Assembly: GCA_032718565.1 (NCBI GenBank)
Contig: JAVGVS010000019.1
Span: 3,212,544 to 3,276,543, forward strand
Source of the DNA: Distichodus sexfasciatus
Taxonomy: Eukaryota; Chordata; Actinopteri; Characiformes; Distichodontidae
DNA length: 64,000 nucleotides
Reading direction: 5' to 3'
The translations under genes were made by a program, and so were the position numbers. Of this stretch, positions 35,401-47,200 are shown one piece after another; positions within the stretch are counted from its first letter, which is position 1; each line of letters starts with the position of its first letter. The notes beneath the pieces are model-generated. The model saw only the letters and a program-made list of their open reading frames with translations, searched no databases and was not told the DNA's origin.

Positions 35401-38400
35401 CGTAGGAAAGATTTGCTTATATTCAATGCTTAGAACAATTTTCACTGAAGTTGGAAAAATACGTTCTATATAACAGAAGCATGACACACACCTGAGTGTA
35501 GAAATCTCTACCCTGGATAGAGATGGTGGTAAGCGTGACCTGCTGACCGCTTTGCCGTATTCTGCTGACGATGTTGTCGTGCTCCAAGCTCTCCACCTGC
35601 TCTCCGTTGACCGCCAACAGCAGGTCCCCATCCTCCATCCCAGCTGCCTCGGCCGGACTGTTCGGGTCCATTTCCCTCAGCAGGTGAGCTGTTGGGCATC
35701 GTTCATTACGTCACAAAGACACTCCGAAACTGATTCAAAAGCAACATTCAGAACACCTCAAATGCATGAGTTCATCTTGATGTGGAAGAGGAAGAGGATG
35801 GGGTCCACTTTTGAATCTTGGTTCCAGTTAAGATTTTTTTTTTGCCTTTCGACAGTCACCCCTCTGTTGCAGCTTCATTAGGGGCTTGGGATCAGTGATA
35901 TGTGGAGCTGCTTTGTAATAATGTCTCTATACAAGTAAAACTGATTTGAAATCATACTGAATCTTACCAATTCGCCCTGAAATCAGTTTCTCTTGTCTTA
36001 AAAGAAAGCCGTATCCTTGTGGTCCCTGGATGAGGTGTAGAGTTTTAGGCCTGTGGGGAAGGTTATGAGTGCTGGCAAAGGCAGGTAAAACGGGTAATCG
36101 TCTTCGAACGTAGCTCGCCTCACTTCTGCTGTCTATCACCAAAAAGGTTACATGCTCCTCACACCTTTTAACCTGAAAACAGCAGAGACATTTGGATTTA
36201 AGTATAGGCATTTGAGTAAGGTGTTATGTAGCCAAAGTTTATTAACTGCTTGAGCCCAATCGCCCCAGGCAGAATGGGAAGCCTTTAAATAGTCGGTAAA
36301 TGTAAACAAACATATGCACATCAACATCACTGATAGAATCTCATCTAAAAATCGCAAACAACAATTTCCACCTAAACATAACACAATTCCAACACCAAAC
36401 ACATAAATAAACAAAGAAGAAAAACACTGCGTAGGTCTACGTGGAAGAAATATAGAAATAATCTATACTACTCTGGCTAACCATGCATACCGTATATCAT
36501 ATGAAAGCAGAGACTCCGCAGATTATGCAGATAATATGTTTGGGTTTCTTTGGCGAACATGATTTTTTTTCTCATGTTCTGCTGTGTTGCACCTTGCTTT
36601 ATTTTGATCCAGTAACATGTATGCTGATTCCACAGTAACCTCACAAGTGTTACCTTTATTATGAGACCAAAAGCATAAAAATAGACGTTGTGGTTGCTGA
36701 GATATACACACTTTATTTTGGATATCTTTTTTAGAGCAAAAATCTGTAAAACAGTCCCAGGGTTTAGCAGATTAAATACCTTTTTATTATATTTTATTAA
36801 TTGTGCCTTCTCATTTTTTATTTTAATAGTTTGTATTTGAATTGTGTATTTTTAATATGATCGACTTTCACTCTTAGTCTGGTTAGTCTAACACATTTCA
36901 ACTGACAGCAGTTGCACATGCTACATTTTACTGCCTAATGTTGTGTTCAGTGAAAGAAAATGTCATATTTGTTCTTTCATAGCTAGGGGTGGGAGTCGAA
37001 AACTGGTTCCGAGTCCTAGTGATGGGTCGTTCTTGAACGATTCGTTCATTTTGAACGAATCTTTAATGTGACTCGGGAAGAACGAGTCGTCTCGTGGGAG
37101 TGATTCGTTCAGTCATGCGCATTTGCGCAACTTCCTATAGTTTCTGTATTGGAATTATTGATTCACCTGTTTCGAGTCTTCGGGTTTTTCGTTCGTTCAT
37201 CACGTGACAGCCCCATAAGCTTAACCAACTCAGTCTGAGCCGGAAACTGAATTGATTAGTTCATCTCTCGAGTCTTTCGAGTCGTTCGTTCTTTTGTCAC
37301 GTGACCACTTACCGGCTCCGTACCTCAGTCAAATACTAACGTAAAATTCCATTTGTTGTATGTTGGATCATATTTAGAAATTATCATAAAATTATCAAAA
37401 ATATCTAAAACGCATTTTCTTATAAATAAAAAAGGTCTGTCAATTTCTGTCATTATGATTTTGTTACTGTTTCTTGAGGATCTGTGGTGTGTTAAACATG
37501 TTATATTTATATATTTTTTGATAATTTTATGATAATTTGTAAATATAGTTTATAGTTTTGTCTTATTTGTAGTGTGATCAACGTTTGTGTAAGCAGTAAA
37601 TGTGTTAGGGGGGTAACAGGTAACATTTTAATTATATTTTGCTAAAATGAACGAAATGACTCGGAAAAAGATTCGTTCATTTTGCTGAACGAGACGGTAA
37701 AATGATCCGAACTTCCCATCACTAGTTCCGACTCAGAACCGGCTCCAGTACACCTCCAGAGTTATTGATTCTTCTTAACGATTTTCTCATCTCCCGGCAC
37801 GGTGTTTTCTGGTTCCGGTACATTACGTCACACTCTCTGCGACTTTCAAGTACGAGGAATCATGAAGCATAAGTGATATTTTTCTCATGTAAGCGCACGA
37901 CTCTCAGTCCAACATTCACTAAGAAGTTCCAGTTCGGTTAAATCTTCCCATTTACTACAGACAAAACTTATATTTTAGCTGATAAATAACAAAAAACAAG
38001 CAGCGTTCTACTCACAGTACTATTGTGCCGCGGCTCTCGTATGGAACAGAATCGACAATGGCAACTCCCACCCCTATTCAACTGCCTTGATAGTAACTTT
38101 TATAGCAGGCACTGATGATATGAAGGGCAGGCTTTTATGTGTCTATGAAGCAAATATCGTTAAAAGCTTATAAAACATGCCCACGCTTATTCTGGTTACT
38201 ACATTCCACTGTGATCATAATTTGCGCCACAATCTGGCCCTCCTCATGTTTGTGATTGAAGGAATTGGATGATTGGTATCATATTCAAAAACATGCAAAC
38301 TAAATCTTAAGGTTAAGACTTTGTGTCAGATAGTTCTTGTGATGGCTAAACACTACCAATACCAGAAAAATACTTTTAATACTTCAGTACTTTTACTCAA

Positions 38401-41400
38401 GTAGTATTCTAATAGCTGCTTTTTACTTTCACTTTTCACATATACTGAACATTGTACTTGAAAATAGTCCGGATATAGTATCTGTCTATTATAACTCTAC
38501 CTCTTGCACATTCAGTGTAAATGTCAATTTCAACCTGTTAAGAATACTGCATCCTGACTTGACAAAAAGTTTTACCTCTATGTCTATTTCTAGCCTCTAA
38601 TTATATATATATTTTTTTAAAAAGTTTAAAATGTATATTGCATATTGTCTGGTTTAAAATGTATATTGTTTAATGTATATTTTAGTATTTCTACTTATTT
38701 ATTGGCTATCCCATGTGCCTAGTCGTGCCACTGCCTATTTATTCTCTGTTCTACTGTTCTTTGTTTGTTTGCACTGGAAATAACCTGGAGCCACGTCGTC
38801 TCGTCTCTCTATGTATCTGTACATTATATAGCAGAGATGACAATAAAGTTGACTTTGACTTTGACTTTTGACTTGACTACTGCAATCTTCACTTTTACAT
38901 TATATCTCAGATGCTCTGCAACACTGTATTCCTCCAAAGTCAACCCACCATTTTTGCCAGTGCTGAGTGAGTCAGTTTTGAGACCATGGAACCATTAACC
39001 CAGATTAGACGATCTCCATTCCGAACCCCTGCCCTCTCTGCCGGACCCCCGCTGACGGGACTCAGGTAGTAGTTCCCTCTCGCACCTGCACAATACCGTA
39101 ATTTTGACATGAACTTTCATATATTCTTAGGCCTACATCATTGCTCATGCTTTTTGCAGATTTGCAACACGGCACCTTCGATAGGGATGATGCCGATTCC
39201 CAGGCCAAAATCGGGCTCCCTTCTGATGTGACACAGACGTGGACGGACACAGCCTTCTCCACGATGAGCGCTGGCCAGAGCCATGAGGTCTGTTCCCTCC
39301 GACACAGCCAGTTCATATTCCTCAGCGCTGAGCACCAGAAGACACAGCTGCAGCCCGGAGGCTTGGATCTGCAGCACCACCTGACAAACAGGACACAACC
39401 TTGAGATGACCTTTAGCACAGTGGTGATATATATACACATGTAAAGATGACCAAGAACACAAGACTATATGGGTATATATACACACACACACACACTCCT
39501 CACTCCTAATGTGCTACACTTGTGTTTCTGTGTATCTAATACCGGGCCTTTGTGCCTTCCATGTGTGTTTGTCTTGCTTCCCTTGTTTTCCATGAAGATG
39601 TTTTGTGTTTGGTTTGGTTTCTGTTCTGTTTATTTGTTATTAAACTTAGGTTTGACCTTTGTGCCTGCATTCCTACTAGTTATTACCCCTCCTCTCTGAT
39701 GCTGACACCAACAAAAAAAGAAAGACAGACATTGGACCTGAACAATCACCTCATTTTCACATTTGTTTACTAATTAGTTAATGGAAAAGTGATGTGAATT
39801 AATTTAACATATACTGTATTTAATATAATAAACCCAAGGATCATATACATATTATTATTGGGTTTGAAAGAAAAGGAAAGTGCTTATTATAATCAGTTCT
39901 CCATTACTGTATTTTAATACAGATCGTCTTCCCTTTTAAAGAGGGAAAGTTTAGAATTCATTTTTCAGGGCTTAGTTGTAAGGTAGATTTTCTCATGGTT
40001 TTTATCTTTCCTTAAAAATTAATACGTGCTAAAAGTCTGAGACCTAGCCTAAGCCCTGACCACATTACTCACACCTCCAGAAGCATAACCAGTGAAAAAG
40101 AAATTCTAAAGGTCCATACTAAATTTATTATCATGTTTAAATCTGACAGGCAGATGTTGTAATTGAAGGGAGTATTTATGACCTTAAAATAGGGCAAGGC
40201 AATATGACCTCAAATGAGCATCACAAACATTTTTTCTTGATTATGATTGATGAATGATTATTTTATTTCACCTTCTTTGTTTTGCCCTCATAGTTTACTG
40301 AAAATGTTTGTACTGTGAATATGTTCAACAAGGGGGCAGCATGGTGGCAAAGTGGTTAGCGCTGCCGCCTCACAGCAAGAAGGTCCTGGGTTCGATCCCC
40401 ACGACCCCAATGGGGATTAAGCCGTTCGGATAATGTATGAATAAATATCTTCAACATTTAAAGCTGGGAAATTTTTTCTAAAGAAAGAGCATATCTTTGT
40501 GATTTTAGAATAACTGAAGGAAGCACATACAGATGTAGTAGCTTACTGGACATCACGTGACAAGGTGGTGGTAAGTGAAAAGTGAATGATTATTTGTCAT
40601 TGTGAACACAGCACAGCCCAGCACATAGTGCACCACAACCAAATGTGACCTCTGTATTTGACCCATGTGTGATGGAGCAGGTGGCAGCTAACAGGAGCAG
40701 CGACTGAATACATGGGAAAAGTGTTAAAATAATTTTTTTAATAATCTAAATGAACCATCATGGGCAAGACTTTGTCTGTTTAAGTTTCTGAATGTTGATT
40801 TCGATTAATAGTCCAGTCCAGACCAGTTTAGCAACAATAATTTTACTTTGTAATCCTGATACTCATTGGGTCTTTACCTTTGAATATTCTTGGTTGTCCA
40901 CAAACTCCTCGTTGACCTCGAGAACACGGTCTCCTTTCTTAAGCCCACTGCGCTCTGCGGCACTCCATGGGGCCACCTGATGCACCACGTGACCCCTGCA
41001 GCCCGTCTCCTTCCGGAGGTGGAAACCAAAACCCTGACCCTCCTCACGCTTCAGCAGACATAATCTCGGATGCACATCTGGATCTGAGGCACATTTACCC
41101 AAATTCTATTCAATCCAAGCTATACTGTCATTTAACATCCATTGTATCCAAAGTATTATTATATAGAGGAAAAATATGTTGCATAAGAGGATACCTGTGT
41201 CATCTGAGATAACCAGGGCTGGATTATCAATCCCCTCTTTGGGGTTGAATGTGAACTTCCTAAAAAGTGCATTATAATTAATATAACGGCAAAATTCACT
41301 TCACAGATTATTTACTGCCACCATTATTTAATTGTTAATTATTCAGATTTTATAAAGAAGCTTTTACTGTGAAAACATAAAACGACACTTACTGTGGAAA

Positions 41401-42240
41401 CTCAGTTGCATTCACAGGACCTAGAAATGCAAAATGTTACATATTTTTCTTGCAACCTTTGTGTAACTGTTTTAATCAAGGTTCATCATTGCAGGTTAAG
41501 ATTCCAGGCTGTTTGTTGGGGTGTGGTTATAGTTTAACATTAACTCAGAAACACTTTCACTGTTTTGGACGGAAAACTGCAACAACTTTATTAGAGATAG
41601 AGAATCTTATGTCCATTAAAAATAGATGCTATGCACTGATTTTGGATTTTTATAAATGCACAGAACACATGTTGCATATATTTTTAAAAATGTTTATTTG
41701 TTTTGATATTTAAAAAAATCTCTGGGCTTGGTTTCTCTGGTTCATCAAGACTTACTTAGTCATGATATCAGCTGACAACTACAATTAGTAACACAACCTT
41801 TGATTATTTTCCCTCTCTGAACGGACCTTGTTGCATCAGCCAAAAAAAAAAACACGCAAAACGTCACCATAACATACTGTTTTCTTTTTCTTCTTCATGA
41901 GGCTTAACAATTAACAGCATGTAAAGTTTAACCATGTTGTATTCATTCACAGACATTCAAGAACTCATAAAAATGTTAAATATTTCAGGCAATATAATAC
42001 AAAAGTATTAAGATGGAAAAATATGAAATGATAGGATATGAAAGTACATGAAAATATGAAACTAGTAATCACAGATGCTGGTATTACGACAACACTGGAC
42101 TACTCACAAACTCCTTGCGTGTGAGCAATTACCAAAACCAGCCCTCTTGCTAAGAGTAATTATAGATTAAGGTCAAAAACAGTCAAAAAAGAGAATAAAT
42201 AGTATGAAATCTGGCTACAGTTACCTGGGGTAAATCTCAT
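32492..42240 (-). CDS. nherf4 (pdzd3): Na+/H+ exchanger regulatory factor 4 / PDZD3 (four PDZ domains), complete
   Basis: Coding exons 5'->3': 42240-42225, 41420-41393, 41259-41195, 41083-40878, 39380-39176, 39085-38949, 36172-35968, 35688-35492, 34893-34699, 33781-33557, 32527-32492. Phases join throughout, giving 504 residues. NHERF4 is an apical scaffold that binds C-termini of transporters and guanylyl cyclase C through PDZ domains. The N-terminus contains KFTFNPKEGIDNPALVISDD. Four PDZ cores are visible: PRLCLLKREEGQGFGFHL (PDZ1, about 42-125), PRLCHIRREPDFGLGIGI (PDZ2, 152-233), KTLHLIQGPQGYGFLLRQ (PDZ3, 260-342) and PRLCVLHKETSGFGFNL (PDZ4, 388-468), each with its GLGF-type ligand loop. 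Each PDZ is split between two exons. The last 36-nt coding exon ends ...DSDYFV, a possible class II PDZ ligand. The ATG exon (16 coding nt) is in phase, with an in-frame stop upstream, but is the least certain part. The neighbour nlrx1 matches mammalian order. Confidence 0.9.
32712..33551. mobile_element. hAT-like element filling most of nherf4 intron 10, with a nested element
   Basis: The ends are inverted: CAGGGTGGAAGTAA at the left and TTAACACCACCCCTG at the right. Its right end is five bases inside the intron from the exon 10 donor. Flanks CTCATCAG (32704-32711) and CTCACCGG (33552-33559) look like an 8-bp target duplication with two transitions. A second element with a GAGGTCGACCAATATTG start lies at about 32867-33270. 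Confidence 0.6.
34262..34415 (-). repeat. tRNA-derived SINE, degenerate
   Basis: Reverse-strand copy of the 29405-29655 family: TGGTAGTGTTACGGTTAGGG head and GGTAAAGGTACCACTGAAGT body. It lies between nherf4 exons 9 and 10. Confidence 0.55.
36984..38075. mobile_element. outer inverted-repeat element, split by a second element
   Basis: The left end TAGGGGTGGGAGTCGAAAAC and right end GACAATGGCAACTCCCACCCCTA (last 15 bases shown in inverse) pair as termini. It is interrupted at 37016-37725. It sits in the 2.8-kb nherf4 intron between exons 6 and 7. No transposase is seen. Confidence 0.6.
37016..37725. mobile_element. inner inverted-repeat element
   Basis: The termini are CTAGTGATGGGTCGTTC and GATCCGAACTTCCCATCACTAG, with 11 bp of perfect inversion. 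The host element is duplicated at the join (TTCCGAGTC on the left, TTCCGACTC on the right). Sub-terminal GATTCGTTCATTTTGAACGA repeats are palindromic. Confidence 0.65.
38580..38880 (+). repeat. LINE 3' tail
   Basis: Ends GGAGCCACGTCGTCTCGTCT, GATGACAATAAAGTTGACTT and then a TGACTT tandem. An inverted copy of the same tail is at 62655-62965. Confidence 0.6.
39478..39497. repeat. short (TA)(CA)n microsatellite
   Basis: About nine CA units following TATATA. Confidence 0.7.
40331..40402 (+). repeat. tRNA-like SINE head
   Basis: GGCAGCATGGTGGCAAAGTG, then CTGCCGCCTCACAGCAAGAA and GGGTTCGATCCCCA, the last matching a Pol III B box. This is a widespread fish repeat. It lies between nherf4 exons 4 and 5. 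Confidence 0.6.
40573..40690 (-). repeat. SINE 3' fragment
   Basis: The minus strand reads GGGTCAAATACAGAGGTCAC...TTCACAATGACAAATAATCA, the 3' half of the 29405-29655 family. Confidence 0.6.
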
Positions 42241-44220
42241 GATGCAGTAAGTCTGACTCCAAGCTGCCAGTCTGGATGGCAGTCAGAAAGTAGAGAAGTA
42301 CAAGGTACAGACGGGAGCGTGGAGAAGCATTCGGGCAGCAGAACTCCTCCTTTTTGCTCCACAATAATGTGCTCCAGTTAATGTTTAAGCTGAGATTTAT
42401 GAGACAATATCCCACACTGGGCAGATAGTTATCAACGAGGCCAATACCTTTTTATTACATAACAGCATTCTATCAAAATGTCTTTCCATCACGTCCTCTC
42501 AGAACTATGGTAGACTCTGTATAGTCGTCACTGATTAATGACTGAGCCGTGATAACAGCCTCTGAGTTTTTCTGGCATACACAGATACAAGAGAATGTGG
42601 ACATAGAAACTCAGTCACACACTGTTTTTCCACAGAGATGATTTATCATTGAGAATATCATCTTGCAGTTTGTAATTTCATCTAAACATATCAATAAATA
42701 TAATACAGCTTACTTCCAAATTGGAACCTAGAGCTTAGCTCATCATTTTGGTTAAAGAGGTTTAGTTAGGAAAACGATTTTGAGAACTATTTCTTATACC
42801 TACTGTGGGATAGATGTACAGAAGAACAGTATAAATGTACATATTTTACATATAAGAAACAATATCCACTTGTTAATTATCCAGATAGAGAAACTCTCAC
42901 GGTGAACACGTACTGCTGCATCCGTAGTGCCTTCATCATCTTCTTTCGGGTCACCGCACTGGATCAACTGTTTCCACTTCTTCATGCCCTCCACATCTTC
43001 CACCCACATGTCCCCTCTCATCACATCCATAATCTTCCTTGCAGGCCTTCCTCTTTTCCTCCTACCTGACAGCTACATCCTCACCATCCTTTTCCAATGT
43101 ACTTAGCATCTCTCCTCCAAATTCGCTTTAGATGAACCCTGCGATTCCCCCGGTCGGCCGCTAGATGTCGACATTTCTCTTATTCCCTGTCTTAGTTTGA
43201 TTATGATTGTCCTAATATGTAACACCTGTGTGGCTACACTTAGAAGACCTGCCTCACCCGTTTCTTCTTGGTCTGGAGACCATCTTGCCATGTTGAAGTG
43301 GTGTCCATTTCTCGCTTTTCCACTGCACTGGTGCCAGTTGGTGCCTAAATTGAAAACTGCTTTGTTTTTCCGGTGAAAAAATAGCATTATGTGCTGCTCT
43401 CCTGCAAAGAACAGATATGCATCAAGACTATCTAGTCCTGACTATTCAGCAGTGAAACGAACTTATTGCTGTCACTTCTAGAAGCACCTAAGACTAACTA
43501 TCCCTCATACTTCTTGTTTAATTACTTCACTAACAAAAAATGAGATTTAGCCACTGCATGTATTCTCTTTGAGTGTGCATTAACATCTGACTTTCTTTGA
43601 CAGGGTTTGTTAAGAAGCAAAACCAAAAGTATTTCACTTCCTTAACACCACTAGATGTCTTTAAATAAAGACGATTTAAGCGTTTTCTATGTATGGTGTA
43701 AATATACAGTATGTTGCAAAGATCCTAAAACTATGCTTGCTGTTAGTCTGTGGGGGGAAAACGGACGAAAAAATGGACACAACAAAATAATGGGTTGTTC
43801 ATTGCATACTTTGTCTGACCCTGTACCTGATAACACACCAGTCCCGCAACTTTTGAATTTATCAATAAAACATTGCATTGTCAGGTTTACAGAACATGAC
43901 AAAACATTTTTGTCCACATTTCCATACACTAACACCAACAGGAAAGGAAATTAGGAAATTTTCAAGTACTAATCCAGCGAGGCATATCCATCCAATCCAC
44001 AAGCCCTAAAGTGAAAAGTGTCCTGTAATTTAATACTATTTCTGTGAGGATATTTATCGAAAAGAAATGCATTTTCTCTAATGTTCAGCAAAGGAAGACT
44101 TGATTCGTACCTAGTTTTCTTATACAGTACTTGCCCATAATATACCTACTAAACATTGCACCTGTCAATCTGTGTATACAAAAGAGGTTACTCTGAACTG
44201 TAGATTAATAATCATGCTAC
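42241..44220. other. region between nherf4 5' end and nlrx1 3' end
   Basis: Contains the nherf4 5' UTR and promoter (within about 42241-42450) and a degraded LINE fragment near 42890-43110 (minus-strand peptide DVMRGDMWVEDVEGMKKWKQ). It also holds a repeat-like stretch near 43300-43385 with CTTTTCCACTGCACTGGTGCC. Possible ATTAAA signals for nlrx1 lie at 44029-44034 (minus). No other gene was recognised. Confidence 0.5.
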
Positions 44221-47200
44221 TCATTTGCCACTGGTCCTTCCTTTCTCCAGGATCCTCATCGTCTGCCTCACCATGCTCTCCACTCGTCGGAAGTGCAGCT
44301 TCTTCCAGATGCTCAGTTGCTGCTTTCGGCCCCACTCCAGGTCCTTCAGGAAGACCAGCAGCTGCTCCTGAACACGTTCCCTTTCCCAGGAAAGCGAGTT
44401 CTTCCCAATTATGCTGAGGATGGGGTGCCAGTCCTCCGAAATGTCCGAGCCCTCGGTGACGGAAGCGAGAACTTTTACTCGTCTTCCTCCCTTCACCTGA
44501 GGGACACCTCGGGCATGCAGGGACTGTTTGCCCGTGTCGGTCAGCTGGTTCAGGTATAGGCTGGAAAAACAAGGAAATGTCTTGTTTGTTCATCAGAAAA
44601 AAAACATGGGATCATAAAATATGATGGTCACAGACATCGGGCTAACAACGCCACCAGTGCAGTGGTTCATAAATGCCCCCAGTACAGTGGAAATACCGCA
44701 TGTCTCTCTCAAGGACCTTGGCAACTAATCGAAAATTAATCGAGACATTGAGAACCCCTAATCAATATAATCCTGCCTGTGATGATTACTGCAATTATTA
44801 ACATATGCACTCTTTCATTAGAAAAATATTCCAGCTTTAACAGCTGAGCAGTTATTAACTGTACAAACACGGTCAATGAACTATGAATGCAAAAAACAAA
44901 GAATGATGATCATCAAGATTAAATGCTCAATTGATTGTGATTGTGTCATTTCAGGTCATACTGCCCATCCCTAGACTCTCATTCATAAATGTCTGGTGTA
45001 TCTATGCTATTCTTACTCTTTGGCCTGCTGCACTTTTGCTCCAACAAAAACAAAAAACGCTGAAAGCCTTACTCACTGTACAGTGTGGATGCTGGGGTGT
45101 TCTCTGCAGGCATCGACCAGGGTAAGAGCCGCAGCGTCTCCAATGTTGTTATACGCCACGTTAAGCTCTTCTAACCCGGAGTGCTGGTTCAGTCGGGCTG
45201 CTAACTCACAGGCAGCGTTATCCCCGAGCCCGGTATGCATCAACGACAGCTTTTTCAAAGACTGATTACCAGGCAGAGCGTCCAGCAGGTGAATAGCCCC
45301 TTTGTCTAACAAGGAGTTATCACACAATCTGTACACAGAGACACTTCGTTAAAGTGGCAGTTCAACCTAAAAACAGTCACGTTTTCATATTCCTGGAGAT
45401 TTATCCTATGAGCGGAAATATGTCTGATGATCCAACTGTACTTTGTATCAGACATACTGCTACTAAGGATGCCCACAATCAGGGCAAATATCTAGTTACA
45501 TGCTGGGTTAAATGTGCCTTAAAACAGGGGTGTCATAACACTGACAAGTTTGCAAAGGAGACTGGACTCAATTAAAACAGTGGTAGAAAGGGTCACATTG
45601 AACAGACTTAAAGCTATATTGGAACAATAGTCGACACCCTCTCCACGGCCTCTTGGTTGGGCAGAGGAGCAGCAGTGGCAGACGGCTTCTCTTGCCACGC
45701 TGCAGAACTGAGCGGTTTAGGAGGTCCTTTGCTCCCACGTGCTCTCTGACCTCATCCTCTCCCAGATCATCATCTGTTATAATTAATGACTGTGCCTTAT
45801 TTTATTATGTATTTTAGCTTGCTATTTATTTTTACATTAGCATTTAATTATTCTATTCATAGTGAAGGGGCTGTTGGATATCTGAATTTCCCCTTGGGAT
45901 TAAATAAAGTTTCTTTCTTTATTTATAATATATAGTTTTATTTTTTCGTCCTGTTACCCCAACCTCCTTATTTAAGTCAGTCTTATGTTTGTAAGTTGTA
46001 TTGTGTCTATTTTGTCTTTCCCTTGTCTATTGCACAGTTAAAAGAGCGGATCAGGATACATTTCACTGCATGCTGTACCTGTATAACTTGCATGTGACAA
46101 ATAAAGAATCTTGAATCTTGAATCTTGAATCTTTCTATCTATCTAAAGGTGTCATTTTTACAAAGACAACTTTCAGGATTTATTTTTTTTCCACGCAGGG
46201 AGCTAGTTGAGTTTAAAAGCATTTTTTGTGTAGAGAAACAGTGAATATTTTAAGATAGATGATGTGTGTCACTGTAAAGGTGATTTGTCACAAAATACAA
46301 ACATTTCAGTGGATTTCGGAAGCAAAAGATGTTTGTGTTGGTAAAGGGGGCTTTAAAAAATTCTATCAAATCTACAAAAGGAGGAGCTCTGGAGATAAAG
46401 CGTGGGAATCACTTCATAAAGCTTCACCAAAATAATGCTTTATAAAGATGAAACATTACCATAAAGCTACAAGTTGTAAAAAACAAGAACAAACAATTAA
46501 AACTATATTGTGAGGTAAGAACTGATGTAAGTGAGAATTTAAGTGTTCTACTTTGGCCATCAGACATGTCTCAAGCCATATTAAAATATCCAGGAACACA
46601 GTATAAAAAGCATTACATTAAAAATCATATACAGTACTATGCTAAAATCTTGAGCCTATATTTTGCTAGGAAACTGATACAAAAGTACAATACTCAAGAC
46701 TACATTAAAATCACAAGCAAGTCTGGCTCTTTCAAAGCAAAATGTGAAGAAATAAGTTGTGACTCAAGACTTTTGCACAGTACTGTATTTCCAGAAATAG
46801 CATGAAACAACTGGCATACTGTACATGCTTCTACAAATACAAGAGAAGCTTAACATTTACTAGAGCTGGGCTTCATATTACACAGTGGCATTTCCTGGAG
46901 TTGTAGTTTCCCAGTATGCACCATGACTTCCCAAGTCATAGTTTCATAGAGCTCCCACTAAACATCTCAGGAGAGGTTTTTAAGGGAGCTTGCCTCGTCT
47001 CCTTTGCTCCCCTGTGAGAGTTAATAACTGGAACAGACAGTCAGATTCTGGCTGTCTGAAGGCCTATGCCCTGATTCAAGCAACCGCAAAACCAAGAGCA
47101 GATAAAGTCAGGCTTACTGTAACGATTTAATTGTACAGTGGGGTCCAAGTAGCAGGTCTCGCAGCACGATGCAGGATTCAGGACACAAACTGTTAAACTG

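Noticed and set aside
40331..40402. tRNA-like sequence considered as a functional tRNA gene
   Set aside because: It has a B-box-like motif but no convincing acceptor stem or anticodon arm, and matches a dispersed fish repeat.
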